Assembly (NCBI GenBank): GCA_011317545.1
Contig: WUJK01000006.1
Coordinates: forward strand, 62,001-126,000
Direction of reading: 5' to 3'
Length of the DNA: 64,000 nucleotides
DNA from: Coniella vitis
Lineage: Eukaryota > Ascomycota > Sordariomycetes > Diaporthales > Schizoparmaceae
Part shown: positions 1 through 12,080 of the stretch, in pieces
Position numbering within the stretch: the first letter of the stretch is position 1
Layout: each line of letters opens with the position of its first letter
Notes under the pieces: model-generated
Told to the model about the DNA's origin: nothing
Databases searched by the model: none
The model's input: only the letters and a program-made list of their open reading frames with translations
Translations under genes and position numbers: made by a program

Positions 1-1466
1 CATCTCTGTAATATAGAGCTTGATGTGCGCCTCCATCTTGAGATATTCATCATGCGCGTTGTGCACTTCATTCTCAATGTTTTCTTTGAGATCTTGCATC
101 TGTGAGGCAGTCGAAGTCAGTATCACAAGTCTGATACTCAGTCTAACACCAAAATGAGCAATAGAGGACTCACCTTCTTCTCCGTTTGTTCAATTCTCAC
201 ACGCCGCTTCTCAATATCATTGCCCTTTTCCGTGCGCTCCTGCTTCAACTTCTGGTGAACAATCTCAAGCTCTTCCATCCTCCTCTTGGCCTCTTGAGCC
301 TTTGCATTGGCTTGCTCTCTGAGCTTCTCTGTCCGTTCAAGCCACTTAGCCAACTGTCTTTGAAGAAGAGATTCTGCACGCTCCACCTCCTGCACATCTG
401 TGCGTCGTTCAAGCAGCGCGTCCTTTTGCTTGGTCTTGCGCGAATTCTCCTCTTCTTCCTTCTGCAGCTCGCCTGCAATCTCATCCAGCAACTTGATGCA
501 CGATGCCACATCCGTGGAAACCATGGAGAATGAATCGCTCGAGGTCTGCAGGGCGCGCGCTCGCCGGTCGAGCGAGTCAATGTGCGCCTTGTCGTTAGCA
601 AGGCTAGTAGACAGCTCCGACAGGCTCGCCTGTAGCGACGCGGCGCTCTGTAGGACATAGGGCCGCAGCTTATTGCTCTCCTGGCGCACGGTAACTCTTT
701 GCGCGGTCTGCTCCTCGAGCTGCGTAGCCAGCTGCCCCTTTTTGGTCTTGGCCTCCTCTAGTCTCGCGGCTACTTGTTCCTGATTTCTTCGTAGCTCCAG
801 CAACTTCTTCTTGAGCGCCTCGTTGCGCCTAGTCTTTTGCGCCACCAGCGCCTGTGTCTGTTCGAGATTTGCGTGCATGTCGTCGCGGCGTGCCTCAAGC
901 TCCTGGTTCTCGCTGTACAAAGTTTCGATGCGCGCTTTGACCTGCTCTCCCTTGTTGAAGTGCTCGTCGACAATACTTGTTTGGCTTTCGCGGAAGCGGA
1001 CAAAGTTGATGAGGTGGCTGAAGATGTCCACCAGCCGAACGTGCGTCGGCCGGTACAGATCGGCGAAGCTAAAGTCCTCATCTTCGAGGCCACACCGCAG
1101 CAACAGCCGGCGCAGCGAAATGTAGAATCCCATGAGGTCGGTCGTGTCTGGTGGGAAAATGAGGTCGCCATGGTCACCGGCAATGTCGCGAGCGGCGGCG
1201 CGCATGGCCGGGGCAACAGTCTCGCGGGTCGCATTAAGCAGCAGCTCGGCAAACCACTCAAAAATCTTTTGGACTTGGTTTGGGTTGGGCTTTTGCAGGT
1301 CTGCGACGGTGAAAGGGATGCCAATGTCGGTAATGCAGCCAACAATCTCGTGGTCGGGCAGGCGCATGGCGGCCTTTGTCTCTTCGCGTTTGCTGCGCTG
1401 TGTGCGCTGGTTGCGCGATTGCTGTTGGCCCAGAGGGATGATGCTCATCCTGGGGTTATAGGCCAT
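1..1466 (-). CDS. NUF2: Kinetochore protein Nuf2 (3' part cut by window edge)
   Basis: Nuf2 is a subunit of the Ndc80 complex, which couples kinetochores to spindle microtubules. The start ATG is at 1466-1464. Exon 1 runs to 174 (431 codons), a GT-AG intron covers 173-100, and exon 2 (99-1) continues in frame off the left edge. Residues about 35-165 match the Nuf2 calponin-homology head: a conserved MRLPD start, a GIPFT-VADLQKPNP stretch, an FEWFAELL-NATRETV stretch, then a segment rich in Tyr/Phe and Leu. From about residue 170 to the edge the protein is almost entirely heptad-rich coiled coil (Glu/Lys/Gln/Arg), as in the family. The 33 codons of exon 2 are also coiled coil. No gene lies between it and the next plus-strand gene about 5 kb away. 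Assignment is from motif recognition. Confidence 0.93.
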
Positions 1467-4400
1467 GGTGGGAGGTTGATGGAGGACAGGACGGTGGTCG
1501 TGAATGGTCGGGCTGTAAGAGTCGTGGATAATTATAGTGGTGACAGAATTGTGACGTTGTTGGGAAACCGCGACTTACTCCTGCGCGCACTTTGACTTGT
1601 TTGGCAGAGAACAATCGCAGCGATACAAAGTCGGCAGGCGCTGCTGTCCCTTAGCGTTGGAGGGGCAACGCGTTGCCTGGGACCCTCGCACATGGGCCAG
1701 TGGACGCACCATAGTAAGGGATCAAGCCGCGTTCCTACAGAAGCTTACATAAGTGGTGCCGAAGAAAGATACATAGTACATCGGCTATGGCTGCTAGCAC
1801 TGATGAATCGCGAAAATACCCAAGCATCACCATCAGATAAATCTATATGGAAGTGTACGTCGTACTTTATATGTATATATTACAGTGTTCGGAAAGTAAC
1901 TCAAAGTCCCGCTCGAGCATCAGTCAGCCATATACACACCAAGTGCTGTATTTTCGAGATCTCCGCCAGTTCCCATGACAAGACTTGAAGCTGCGGAAAC
2001 CACACATGATTCTTGGGATGGACGGAGTCGATGATGGAAGTTTGGAAAAGGACGATGCTGAAGAGGCTAAAGTTTAAAATCATGCTCTCTTGTACACCTA
2101 AACAGCAGTACCGTCGTAAAGAGCGCACCGAAAACAATCTTGCCTCATCTGCCACCATCGTTCTAGAACTCCCATTAGACAGAACTGTGAGTGACGATAC
2201 ATATGCCGCCCTTTGCGTTGTTGTGTATCTATGACCACCTGGAAGCTCAGCATGCATCCTTCCTTCAGCTAGTGTCCAGATGACACCGTGATACGTCGCA
2301 CTTGTTTACACGGGTTGTGGTAGCGCATGTCTGTACGTGGATACAAACGAAACGACGTTCTCAAGGAATGCGTCTCTGCAACACAAAAACTTGGTTTATT
2401 TACTTGCTGGCTGTGCAATAGTGGCAAACACATTGTGGTAAGTAGAGTATGATACTTGATACTCCTTTGTATAGGACCAGAGTACTTCCGTCGCCCATAC
2501 AAGTAGCTGGAGGGCACCCTTAACGCGCTGGCAAGGCTAGCTGCTCACTTCACATGCTGCAACAATGATCTGTCCATCGTCCGTCACCAATCTCTTATCA
2601 ATTGGACCCAAGGTGCCTTGCAACGTGGCGTGTCGTCAATCAAACACCCCTTGTGGGGCTGCCCAGGACATGGTTTTGCTGCTGATGCAACTGCACATTG
2701 CATATGTGCCACGCGAACTGGCTTTTGGGCGTCCACTACCCATCCCAGTATCCATGTCCTGCCTTGCTCGTGGCTTGAGCCTTTGTACCTGTACTATGCA
2801 CATAGTACATAGTATTGCAGGCTTGACGATCATCTCTCGGAGTATCAGCCTATTTGGGCCGTGAGTTCGACCAAAAGTGGTCAGTTAGCCAATACTGAGT
2901 TTACTAGGAAGCCTGCGAGTCCCAATCATCAGTCTTGCAAACGTAATTTTGCGTCCAAGAGGCATGTTTAGCAGATGCCCAAGCTGCTGACGACGAAACT
3001 CGTCCATTCAAATCACAAGATTTCCATCGGCCTCTCTTCTCCTTTTGAGCAGATGAGGGTGGAAATGAGTGGCGTAAGGATAACTTTTCCCCCTCCCCCA
3101 ATCATTCACTTCAGGTTCGTCCGAAGTATCCGGGTCTTGTTCGCCAGAAATGTGCGTCCATCCAAGGGCATGCACTATTAGATCATTCGAACGCCTCTGG
3201 TAATGCGTCGAGGTTGGCTTTTCAACACATCATCTCCACAGCACGGACAGTATGACTGATGTGTGACGGCACTAGGTACATCTGTGAGCCCAGCTACATA
3301 CTATAAGTACTTCGCATGCGGTGCGTCTAGCATCCAGTGCGCGGTCACTCGTACTATATAAAGTACATAGCAGAAGTACAGCATCAGGCACGAGGAATCA
3401 GCGCTACTATGTACAGCTGCCCTGCAGGCTGGCTCTCACTTGCATCCCCCGGGCTAGCCGTTGACGTTGTCTGCCTTGCTGGCCATGGTATCGTGGTACA
3501 TATGTGGGTCTTTCAACGGTGTGGTGCTCTGTGCTGCTACTATGATCCTTCGCAGCCTGCCAGGACAGAATGCAGCTCTACTACATCTCAGGCCAATAGA
3601 GCGGATTCTGCATGTACTGTGTATAGTACATGGTACTATAGAACGCTCCGCGTCGTCGTCTTGGGTGTCATAGCACTCCATATGCCACCGGATGGGATGG
3701 CACTGCACGCATGACCTCAAGATTCGCCACTATGTCCATGCTCGCTGCGAGCGCCCTCTTGTATTATGTAGCTCTTGCAGTGTGGATGCCATGCAAAGTA
3801 TGCGAGAAGTTCAACCTAGTCCCTAGTGCTCGTGTGCTTCTTAGGGTAAGCCTCCTGTGTGACCAGCTCGCACTAGCTTGCAGAAGTTTATGCGCGACAG
3901 CTGTTGGTGAAAATACACGCAGTGATTCTGCGCCAAGCGGGCGTTGGCGGTCATTGAGAAGCCTTCTAGAGAAGTTGGGAAATTTCGTTGTACGTCATGC
4001 TATAGCTTAAAACTTCAGGTGCTGCCGGTGACGCAGGGAGAGCGAATATTTCTATCCCTTGCTTTTGGAAGCTGGACGAACAACGCTCGCCAGACTATGG
4101 CAGTAGAACAAGATCCAATCTTTGCGTCTGTTGTCACCAGTCGCTTTAAATTCCCTCAGTCATTAGACTTGTGGCAGAAACCGAAGACTAGAAACTCGAT
4201 ATGGTACGTACGGCAATGACTTTGCAGAGTTCGCAACCAAAGCCATGTTCGACGATGGAATGACCAACAGTGAAACACTTGAGAATGTTGCCAACTTTTT
4301 AACTTTGTTCTTTTCTTTCTTAATCAAACTTGCATGGTTTTGCCAAGCGATTGGGGCCCTCGGACATTCGTGAGAACCAGGCCTAGTTTTGGTGATGGCG

Positions 4401-6565
4401 GTGGAGAAAGAATCTCGGGCACGTTGTGTAAGGAGACTCCACGCTGTGGTTCTCGGTTCTCGTGGTGGTAGCTGTGGTGGAGCGGCTGTCTCTGCCTCTG
4501 GGCTCGCCCAAATCTCCACCGGCCCAAATTTCTCAGTGGCGCACGGTCAGTCCTTTTTGGGGCGAGTCGAGATGAAATCGCGGAGAGTATGAGCTGGATC
4601 ATGTCGTTTGAGCGTAGGCGAAAGGACAAGTATTATGTAATGAGAACAAAACCAGTCAGAGTATTGCAACACAATGCGCACAACATTTGTTGCACGACAC
4701 TTGCTGCATGATTTTTGGGTGGAAGCTAGTACATGCCTAGGTACTATAAGTACACGAGCCTGACTCCTTCAGACCAGATCGGCAGACGGACCAAGGCAAC
4801 TACATAGTATATAGTAGGCCCCTGCCCCAAGCGTATGGTTGTTTTGATCAGTGATTAGCGGCAAAAGGTTACCATGCAGTTGGTCTGTGGTGGGCTCGAC
4901 CGTCCAAGCTCTAGCGGGTGCAGGGCCTGGTGGCTGATGCAGAGGCAGCAAGAGGCCAGAGCTTTATCCTAGCAGCCCTGGCCAGCCCCTCTGCCCCCTT
5001 CAGAGTGACAGCCCTTGCTCTGCCGTGCCGTTCCTGCCTCACTAGCTAGAGACCCCACTCTTAGTGCAACCCGGCCACTCAGAGGGGCATGTGCGCTTAG
5101 GTGTCAGGCACTGACTGGGAAGCTGCAGGCTCGGGTGGTGGCCCTTGCTTCGTGGGAACGGGACGTGGTGGCCACGATCTTTGCGTCAAGAGTTGGGGTG
5201 GAGCAGCTAGCTACCTAGGCAGCCAATAACCACCGCTTGACTGTCTTCTCCCAAGCCACCGTCCCATCACTTTGAATGCATTGTTTCCATTCTCAGCCTG
5301 CCACAACACTTGGCTTGTTGACTGGCAATGTGCCAAGATATCTCGAGTATGGAAGGATAACTCCCAGATGAGGATGAGAAAAGAAAAGAAAAGAAAGAGG
5401 GGGAAAGAAGCAGCCAAGACGGACCAGCGTTGAGAGGGTGGCAGCCTCTACAGAACTGAAAGCGACATGTGAGCAGCCTCTGGGACGGCGGTGATTTTCC
5501 AATTTCAATTTCACTACGGCCAGCCAACCACCTCCGTCCCATCCCACCTCCAGTCCAGCCAGTCCAGTTTGGGCTTGGCTGGCTCTCTGGCCTCTCGAAG
5601 CGTGGCTGATCGCCCCAGAGGCGCCTGGCTCGCCACAGCTCGGCCCCCTTTATGCACAACCCTCGTCCGCTGCTGTTCAAACACATTGTCTTCTTGAACC
5701 TCTTTAGACCTCGTTTGCCCACGAGGTTTGAGACCAACCACGACAGCAACGGCGACAGCGACAGCGACACAATCCACCAGCAGCAGAGAAGCACGTTGCA
5801 CGGGTGCTGGGTGCCGAGGGACAAGACACGCGCCCCCGGCCTCTCGTCAATATATCTGCCTTTTACGGGATATAAGCGAGACACACGGTGGCACCAGCAT
5901 TGGAGCTTCTCTCCAGGGCCCAAGGCCCTTTACATCATCAGCAAGCAGCCCTTTGCTGAGTTTTTGGCCTGGCACTCGCACCGCAGAGTACATAATTTTG
6001 GCGCCGCAGGCCTACCCACCTGCCACGGCGACCGCATCACACCGTTCCACTGATTAACTCTGCGCTCGCCGCCACCCGCTACGCCGCTGTCTTGGAAACT
6101 TGATTGCACCTCCTATTCGTCTCTCGTCGCATCTTTTCTTCGTTTGCGCAACTCGACGTTCGCGTATCCGCTCGTGCACGTATCAACAGCAGCAGCAACA
6201 GCGACACTAGCAGCGCTCGTTCTCTCATCTACAAATCGATCCATCAGCACAGTCCCTGTCGCCTTCTTCTTCAACACCCACTTTTTTATCGTATGCCGTG
6301 ACGCACAACCTGCAGCGCGCATTCCCGACACCAGTAACCACCTCTGCGCGCGCACGCTCGCACATGACCGAAACTTACCACTAGCAATTGCCGCCTCCAA
6401 TCAGAATGCCTTCGCTCGTACCCGACTCCAACACAACGCAATATCGTCTGTTCTGCCGCCGTTGGCGTAGCCCCATTGCCCGGTCCTAAGCGCGCACACA
6501 CAAAGCAATTGCGCTTCTTTGCCTCATCTGGGAGGCTCGTCCTCTCCGGTGACGCACTGGTTACC
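1467..6565. other. 5.1-kb intergenic region without a convincing gene
   Basis: Open frames here are short, lack recognisable motifs and overlap on both strands. What can be seen is a scatter of short AT palindromes of the type TACATAGTA or GTACTATAAGTAC (for example 1770, 2806, 3405, 4801), reported as a finding. From about 5900 the DNA becomes C/T-rich with CAG/CAC runs, which suits the promoter and 5' leader of the gene starting at 6566. Confidence 0.5.
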
Positions 6566-8995
6566 ATGGCCCTGTGGCCCTTTCGGCGCAAAAGCCGCAG
6601 AAAACGGCCCCGCGGTGGTGGACCTGCCAGCGACCACTCTAACCCGGACGTCGTTGTCCGTGACCCGCCCGCAGACCCAGATCGAACCCGCAGCCAGACG
6701 ACAACACCCCCTCCAGCAACGCAAGCAATGCCTGTTAAGAGGCAGCCAAACAAATTACACCGCCGTGCGCGCAGTTTGAGCTTCGAGAAGGGGAGAGAGG
6801 ATGCCCTTGCCATCGAACGCCGGAGGACCAGTCGGAAACGAACGTCAGGGGCCGTTGCCCAGGGTCCAGTGGATCCCCGTGCCCACCCTTATACAAGAGG
6901 GCCAGGTGCCCCCATCGCCGCAGCACCAGACATTTCTCCTTTTGAACAAGACACCTTCCCTCGCATTCCTACTCTGTACCTGAGAACCCGGAATGCTCAG
7001 CAGCCACCACGCAAGATGTCGACCAAGCGGAGAAAAGCAGACCACGCTCGCGAGGCCGAGATCAGAGCCCTAAGCGCCATGGAGCCCAGTCGATCGCCCG
7101 GCGATCTCTGGGACTCGGCAAGGCCCGTCAAGAAGGACACCAAGAAGGGCCGGCCCGGCTTTGGACTGAGTCTTCGCCGCTCCTGGGAAAAAGATCAACA
7201 AAACTCAAATGCCTCTCTACCGCTTGCTGGGAGTATTCACTCCTCTTTTTCGTCTGATTCTGAGCATGTCTCGTTCAAGGTTTCTGCATTTGAAGCACTC
7301 GTACCTCGGCCGACCTTGCGTTACTCGGTGGAACCGCGTTACAGCCCTCTATCGGCAGGGCGCCCAGCCAGACATGTCTCGGTCAGGAACAAAGTGGCTG
7401 ACAAGCAGCCCATCCCCGAAGCTACACTCAAGGCGCACAAGCGCATTGACGACCTCGCGGATGACTTGACTGCTAGTGATCTGCGGCAATTGATGGAACG
7501 TGATAGCCGGAGAAGAGCAAAGAAACGACAGCAAGACCAAGAGCGGATGGAGGAGAGGCTTGCCCGAAGAGCAGAAATTGAAGGAGCAGCTCAACGGGAA
7601 GGGCGCGCATCACCACCCAATCTCGAAAGAGGAGTGTTGGGTCGGGAATCGGTTGGCTTGGGTATCGGTCCCGAGTCTGCCGTGATCACTTCCTCGACAC
7701 CCAGAACTTCTCCCAGATCCTCTCCGGGTCCCACTGCAAAACAACTAGGCAAACGGCCTGCAGCAGAAATGGAGGATGCCGAAGACGTCGACGAGCAAGC
7801 TGGCCAAGGACCGCTCGAACACTTTCACCGCACTGATAGCATACCGCTGGACGGTGCTTCGATTACCTCAGTACCCGAGGAGCTGCCAATTCGTCGTGAT
7901 TCGAGCCCTCGCAAAAAGATCATCTTGATGCCCCGTGCGTCCAAGTCCAAATCACGCTCCCCTCCGCCGGTCTCGCAACCAGCGGAAAGCTCAAAGCCGG
8001 AAGGGGCTTCTTCTATTAGAAAACTGTCTGGAGGGAGCCTCAAGAGAATGCAGCGATCGTGGAGTAATCTCTTTCGATGGAGTTCGCGGTCGAAGCGCAG
8101 ATCTGGACCGTCGTCATTTTCGAACACTTCGCGAGACTCCATGTCCGGAGCTCAACTACCAGGAGTTCGTACTCCCATCGGTGCTGGACCTATGTCACCT
8201 GCCGTGTCTCGGAAAATCAGCAGCGGAATGCCCAAGAGGACCCTGTCTCGGTTCCGTGAAGACTTACCAGAATTGCCTCTTTCGCCTCCACAGTCAAGGG
8301 ATGTTTCTCCAGAGCCAGCATATTCTGCAATCATGGAGATGGATTCTCCTGAGCTCGAAAGCACCGAAATGGCTCGTGATGAAACCGTCGTGCTCCCTAA
8401 GCGGCGCGACACTCCTATGTCCCCAGATGAAGCAATGTCTAGCGTTCCAGCCAGTATTCCCACAACCATCGCACCCTCCCCAGAGCCCGTCACAGTATCT
8501 CTGGCCTCAGTGGACTCCGAAGGCTCTTGGTTCGGCAAGCGACCCTCGAATCGTCGGTCCATTCCCACACCTCTGACACCGCCTCGCATTCAGCATCCAC
8601 GACCAGTATCGAGTAGTACTTTTGACTCTCACCATGATCCGGATTTGCCAAGACAAGAGTTTTCCGAGGACGTTTCTGATATTGCCAACGATGAATACTT
8701 ATCCCGACTCACCAATACGCACAATTCGGACTCGCACATGACGAATGCACGTCCATCGTCGGATGCCTCTGGTGGTGCTCGATGGGGCGTTGTCGGAGGT
8801 CGGCAGCCGAACGTTGTTGAATTGCACGCCGGCAATCATTTGAAGAGCCACGAAGGTCTGCTGCACGCCTTCTCGGACGACGGCGGCGAGAGCGAAGCAG
8901 AGGCCAATGACGAAGACGCGGACCATACAATAACTGGCGTCAGAGAACAAAGACAAGGGCTGCAGCCGCACACCGCAGGCTACCAAGCTCACTGA
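6566..8995 (+). CDS. Conserved hypothetical, basic and disordered protein (809 aa)
   Basis: No enzymatic domain is visible. The ATG at 6566 sits in a strong context (TTACCATGG) and begins an MALWPFRRKSRRKR-like basic N-terminus. The open frame extends upstream to about 6476 but without an ATG. The protein is low-complexity: Arg/Lys-rich at the start, then Ser/Pro-rich with many SPP, SP and TP sites. A short ordered-looking stretch at about residues 290-360 contains IPEATLKAHKRIDDLADDL, then an acidic/basic helix with RRRAKKRQQDQERMEERLARR. A Ser/Lys/Arg-rich block lies near residue 500, and the C-terminus is acidic. I recall similar uncharacterised proteins with this N-terminus in other Hypocreales. 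The single uninterrupted exon and conserved-looking helix support a real gene. Nuclear or cortical location cannot be decided from the sequence. Confidence 0.8.
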   Translation: MALWPFRRKSRRKRPRGGGPASDHSNPDVVVRDPPADPDRTRSQTTTPPPATQAMPVKRQPNKLHRRARSLSFEKGREDALAIERRRTSRKRTSGAVAQGPVDPRAHPYTRGPGAPIAAAPDISPFEQDTFPRIPTLYLRTRNAQQPPRKMSTKRRKADHAREAEIRALSAMEPSRSPGDLWDSARPVKKDTKKGRPGFGLSLRRSWEKDQQNSNASLPLAGSIHSSFSSDSEHVSFKVSAFEALVPRPTLRYSVEPRYSPLSAGRPARHVSVRNKVADKQPIPEATLKAHKRIDDLADDLTASDLRQLMERDSRRRAKKRQQDQERMEERLARRAEIEGAAQREGRASPPNLERGVLGRESVGLGIGPESAVITSSTPRTSPRSSPGPTAKQLGKRPAAEMEDAEDVDEQAGQGPLEHFHRTDSIPLDGASITSVPEELPIRRDSSPRKKIILMPRASKSKSRSPPPVSQPAESSKPEGASSIRKLSGGSLKRMQRSWSNLFRWSSRSKRRSGPSSFSNTSRDSMSGAQLPGVRTPIGAGPMSPAVSRKISSGMPKRTLSRFREDLPELPLSPPQSRDVSPEPAYSAIMEMDSPELESTEMARDETVVLPKRRDTPMSPDEAMSSVPASIPTTIAPSPEPVTVSLASVDSEGSWFGKRPSNRRSIPTPLTPPRIQHPRPVSSSTFDSHHDPDLPRQEFSEDVSDIANDEYLSRLTNTHNSDSHMTNARPSSDASGGARWGVVGGRQPNVVELHAGNHLKSHEGLLHAFSDDGGESEAEANDEDADHTITGVREQRQGLQPHTAGYQAH

Positions 8996-11005
8996 GACAC
9001 GGGTGCCAAGTTACCCGACAGGACCCTTTGTGATCTGCAGCAGTAGCAGCTAAAGCGGCCTATGAGTTCAACGCTTGGATGATTGAGAAATAACTTGATG
9101 GAAGCAGAGCTAACAAAGGACTGACTGTTAAACTGAGATGCCTATCACGCTCTTTACCACTTTTCTTTGACTCTAATCAACCAACCACCCTGTCTCTACG
9201 ACATTTCCTTGCAATGTTGAGCCACCGACCTTTATTCGCTCTTTTTTAAAATATTTCCTTTTCGAAAATAGCATCACACCAAAAAAGGGCTCGAAAGATC
9301 AATAATGAGTCATCTTGAGGACCACCCAAAAACATATCAGGCATCTCAACAAACCAGTCTTCCTTTGACCTCTGCTTCAACTCGGTTCCATCTCAACGAC
9401 TCTAAGCAATGGTTCGTGGCTCATCAATGAGCTAAATACTCGTTTGTCCCCTGGCAGGGGCCTCTGGGCTGGAAATAACAATTTCAATTGTGTAAGGGCT
9501 CTGCCTCTCGACATAGAGACAGGAGTCCCTTCTCTGGGTTTGATTTGGGTTCTTTGACATTATACCACGCACTCATATGTACAGGATACCCCTTTGGCGC
9601 GTTTTGATTGTACTTTATACCACAACGGGAAGATGGTATGGAATGTTTATTCTTTTCTTTCTCTTGAAGAGATGGGGAGGTTTGGGGACAAAAACAAAAG
9701 CAACTGAATCCATGAAAGGATTGGCGTTTTTCTCTGACAACCGCCACGTTTTGAGGGTACTGTCTCATTCGGACGATACATGGTAAAGTCTCATTGTCGT
9801 ATCGTACGATGCGATGATGCTATGTTGTCCCGCTATAAATGTGCCGATGTTCATTTAGGGATTTAACCAGTGAGCATGTCAAGTTTAACCATGTTTCGGA
9901 TGGAGAGAAAATCGGGGAAAGAGATCGGGATGGCAGATACCCCCAACAAATACAATACTTCGACTTCTGAAGTCATCATCATGTCCGCATGCAATAGATG
10001 TATGGGTACCAGGGAAGGAGAGTCCTTGCAATTATGCATCCGTATATGAATGTGGAATGGCGTTCTGCATGGCAGTACCGGGCGGTAGAAGGCCGTGGAT
10101 TGACTGCCACGTGGTGTGGCTTATTTGATGACAATCACCATGTATGGACGCGGAAAGTACTCGGAGATCAAGTTTCAGTCTCCCAAGTATCACTGTATCG
10201 TCAGTCCTATCGCCGTTGCTACTTAGTGATTGCTGATTAATGTAAATGCTCGTAAGCCGCGAGCCTTTCGTAGGTTTTCTGATTACTGCCGCGTATGGAA
10301 GCTGCTGGATGCGATATTGCGTGCTTCTTGACTGATTTGACTATCTCCAAGTAGTTGTAAAGATCAGAATTCCAAATGTTTGATTGAAGAAGGATGCAGG
10401 ATGAGTGAGTCGGCCTGTTGAGTCTGGCTGGCGAATGTGTTATGTACTTACATAGTAGGGGACCTACCTATTTAGGCTTCATGCCATAGTACATTAGAGA
10501 TTACAATATCCAGATTGCCCAAAAGAGGAAATACAGGGATCCGGAGGCATATCTAATCGTGTTGGATCATATGCCGGGCCGGCGCCGAAGTGCTGTTTGT
10601 GACAAATCAAACAGCGCTTACCAAGGTCGTGGGCCTAAGAAGCTTTGTCCCCGTAGTGGGGTTCAATGTGTCCATGTCTCGAGGGTTGAAAAGCTGCCCT
10701 GAAGCTTGTGGCCGATAGCGCTTCTGGCAGCCTGCTAATTACAGCCTACAGGCTATATTACAAGGCGCACTGGGCGCCTACAGGCCATGAGGCCCCCGTG
10801 GTGACACGACTAGCGTACTTTTGAGAGCTTAAGCAGCAGCATCATCATTACCCTGCCAGGCTGCCCACCCTCGGCTTTTGCCCCTCCATCTTGCTGCGGC
10901 CGCCCCAAAGGTGGAATTAAAACTCGGCCTTGCGTTTTTATATAACTACGACTCACCCACCCCCACCCCAACCCAACCATCACCGTCTCCCATTCACAAA
11001 CACCA
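8996..11005. other. 2.0-kb intergenic region, no gene seen
   Basis: This holds the probable 3' UTR of the preceding gene (T-rich, 9160-9260) and the promoter of the thioredoxin gene. Open frames are short and unconvincing. TACATAGTA-type palindromes occur near 10449. Confidence 0.5.
10939..10945 (+). promoter_or_regulatory. TATA-like box upstream of thioredoxin gene
   Basis: A TATATAA match lies about 61 bp upstream of the ATG at 11006, followed by a C-rich CACCC/CCAACC leader typical of strongly expressed fungal genes. The function is inferred from position only. Confidence 0.4.
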
Positions 11006-11644
11006 ATGTCCTTTACCGCTGCTCGACACGTCCTCAAGACTGCGACTCGCTCTTCTTTGCCTCTGTCCACTGCTTCCCGCCTGACCTTTGCGCGATCCTT
11101 TCATTCCTCGCTGCCCAAGATGACTGTCCACAACGTTGAGACGTGAGTTGTTGCCCAGCAGCCAATGATGACGACAATGTCGATGGCAATGACGCGTTTG
11201 CGCTGTTTACTTTTGTCAACAGAGAACACTGGGCTGACTTTCATATGCAACAGTGCCGACCAATTCAAGGAGATTCTGGCCAAGAACCCCGTCGTCTTTG
11301 TCGACTGGTTCGCGACGTGGTGCGGTCCTTGCAAGATGATCGCTCCCAAGATTGCCGAGTGCGTACACCCTTTCTGCCTCTTTCTGTCAGCCTGATCACA
11401 AGTATGAGGAAATGATACTGACACTTGCCCGTCCAGGTGGTCCAACCAGTACCCCGGAGTCTACTTTGTCAAGATTGACGTCGACACCCTCCCCGAGCTC
11501 GCGGCCGAGCACAACGTCAAGGCCATGCCCACTTTCCACGTCTTCAAGGACGGTAACACGACCGCCGCCGAGGAGTTTGTCAGCGCCGTCCCACCCAAGG
11601 TCCAGGCTCTGATTGAGAAGCACAACCCTGCAAAGGCCAAGTAA
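11006..11644 (+). CDS. Thioredoxin with predicted mitochondrial leader (149 aa, 3 exons)
   Basis: A disulfide reductase of the thioredoxin fold. Exons are 11006-11142, 11254-11358 and 11437-11644. Both introns (111 and 78 nt) have GT-AG ends and CTGAC-type branch sites, and the phases join exactly to 450 nt. The second exon carries the redox motif WCGPCKM preceded by VVFVDWFAT. The third exon carries the cis-proline loop (KAMPTFHVFKDG) and a C-terminal helix ending in AKAK. About 38 residues precede the Met that would start an ordinary cytosolic thioredoxin. That leader is rich in Arg, Ser, Thr and Ala with no acidic residue, as in a mitochondrial presequence. The internal Met could serve as a second start giving a cytosolic form. 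The family call is secure; targeting is inferred. Confidence 0.93.
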
Positions 11645-11718
11645 AGAGAGTTGTATAACATGTGATAGAGGAAAGAAAAGAAAGAAAAAAAAATACATGA
11701 TTATAATGCCACTTGACT

Positions 11719-11719
<1 letters not shown>

Positions 11720-11750
<31 letters not shown>
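11720..11750. repeat. 31-bp poly-T tract
   Basis: An uninterrupted run of T lies about 75 bp past the thioredoxin stop codon. It may lie in or just past the 3' UTR. It is a simple mononucleotide tract, with no element structure around it. Confidence 0.9.
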
Positions 11751-11751
<1 letters not shown>

Positions 11752-12080
11752 GATTGCCCTTGTGGCCTCATGTGTCTTCTTGATCATTATTGCATTGTCC
11801 GCTGTGCCAGTCTTGTGAGTTGCACAAGGCTCTTGAAGGCTGCAAGGTAAGCTTATTGTGCTGTACTCACTCTAATACATTTGCAGGCTCTCTGGCACTT
11901 TACGATGCAAGTAAGACGGGTACTCAGTGCTGTCTTTCCTGGTTTCATACATGAAATCTACAGTCAAACCAATTGTGGCGCGGATGCTCGCAGCAGGGTA
12001 GAGGAGCTGAGAGGGGTAACCTACAACCTGAGAGTTCAGCACTGCATATCGGTGATCACGGCAACAATGACAGACCGCTG

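Noticed and set aside
837..1595. 252-codon plus-strand open frame
   Set aside because: Lies opposite the NUF2 coding frame; antisense shadow.
11720..11750. Poly-T run as a retroposon tail
   Set aside because: No target duplication or element body beside it.
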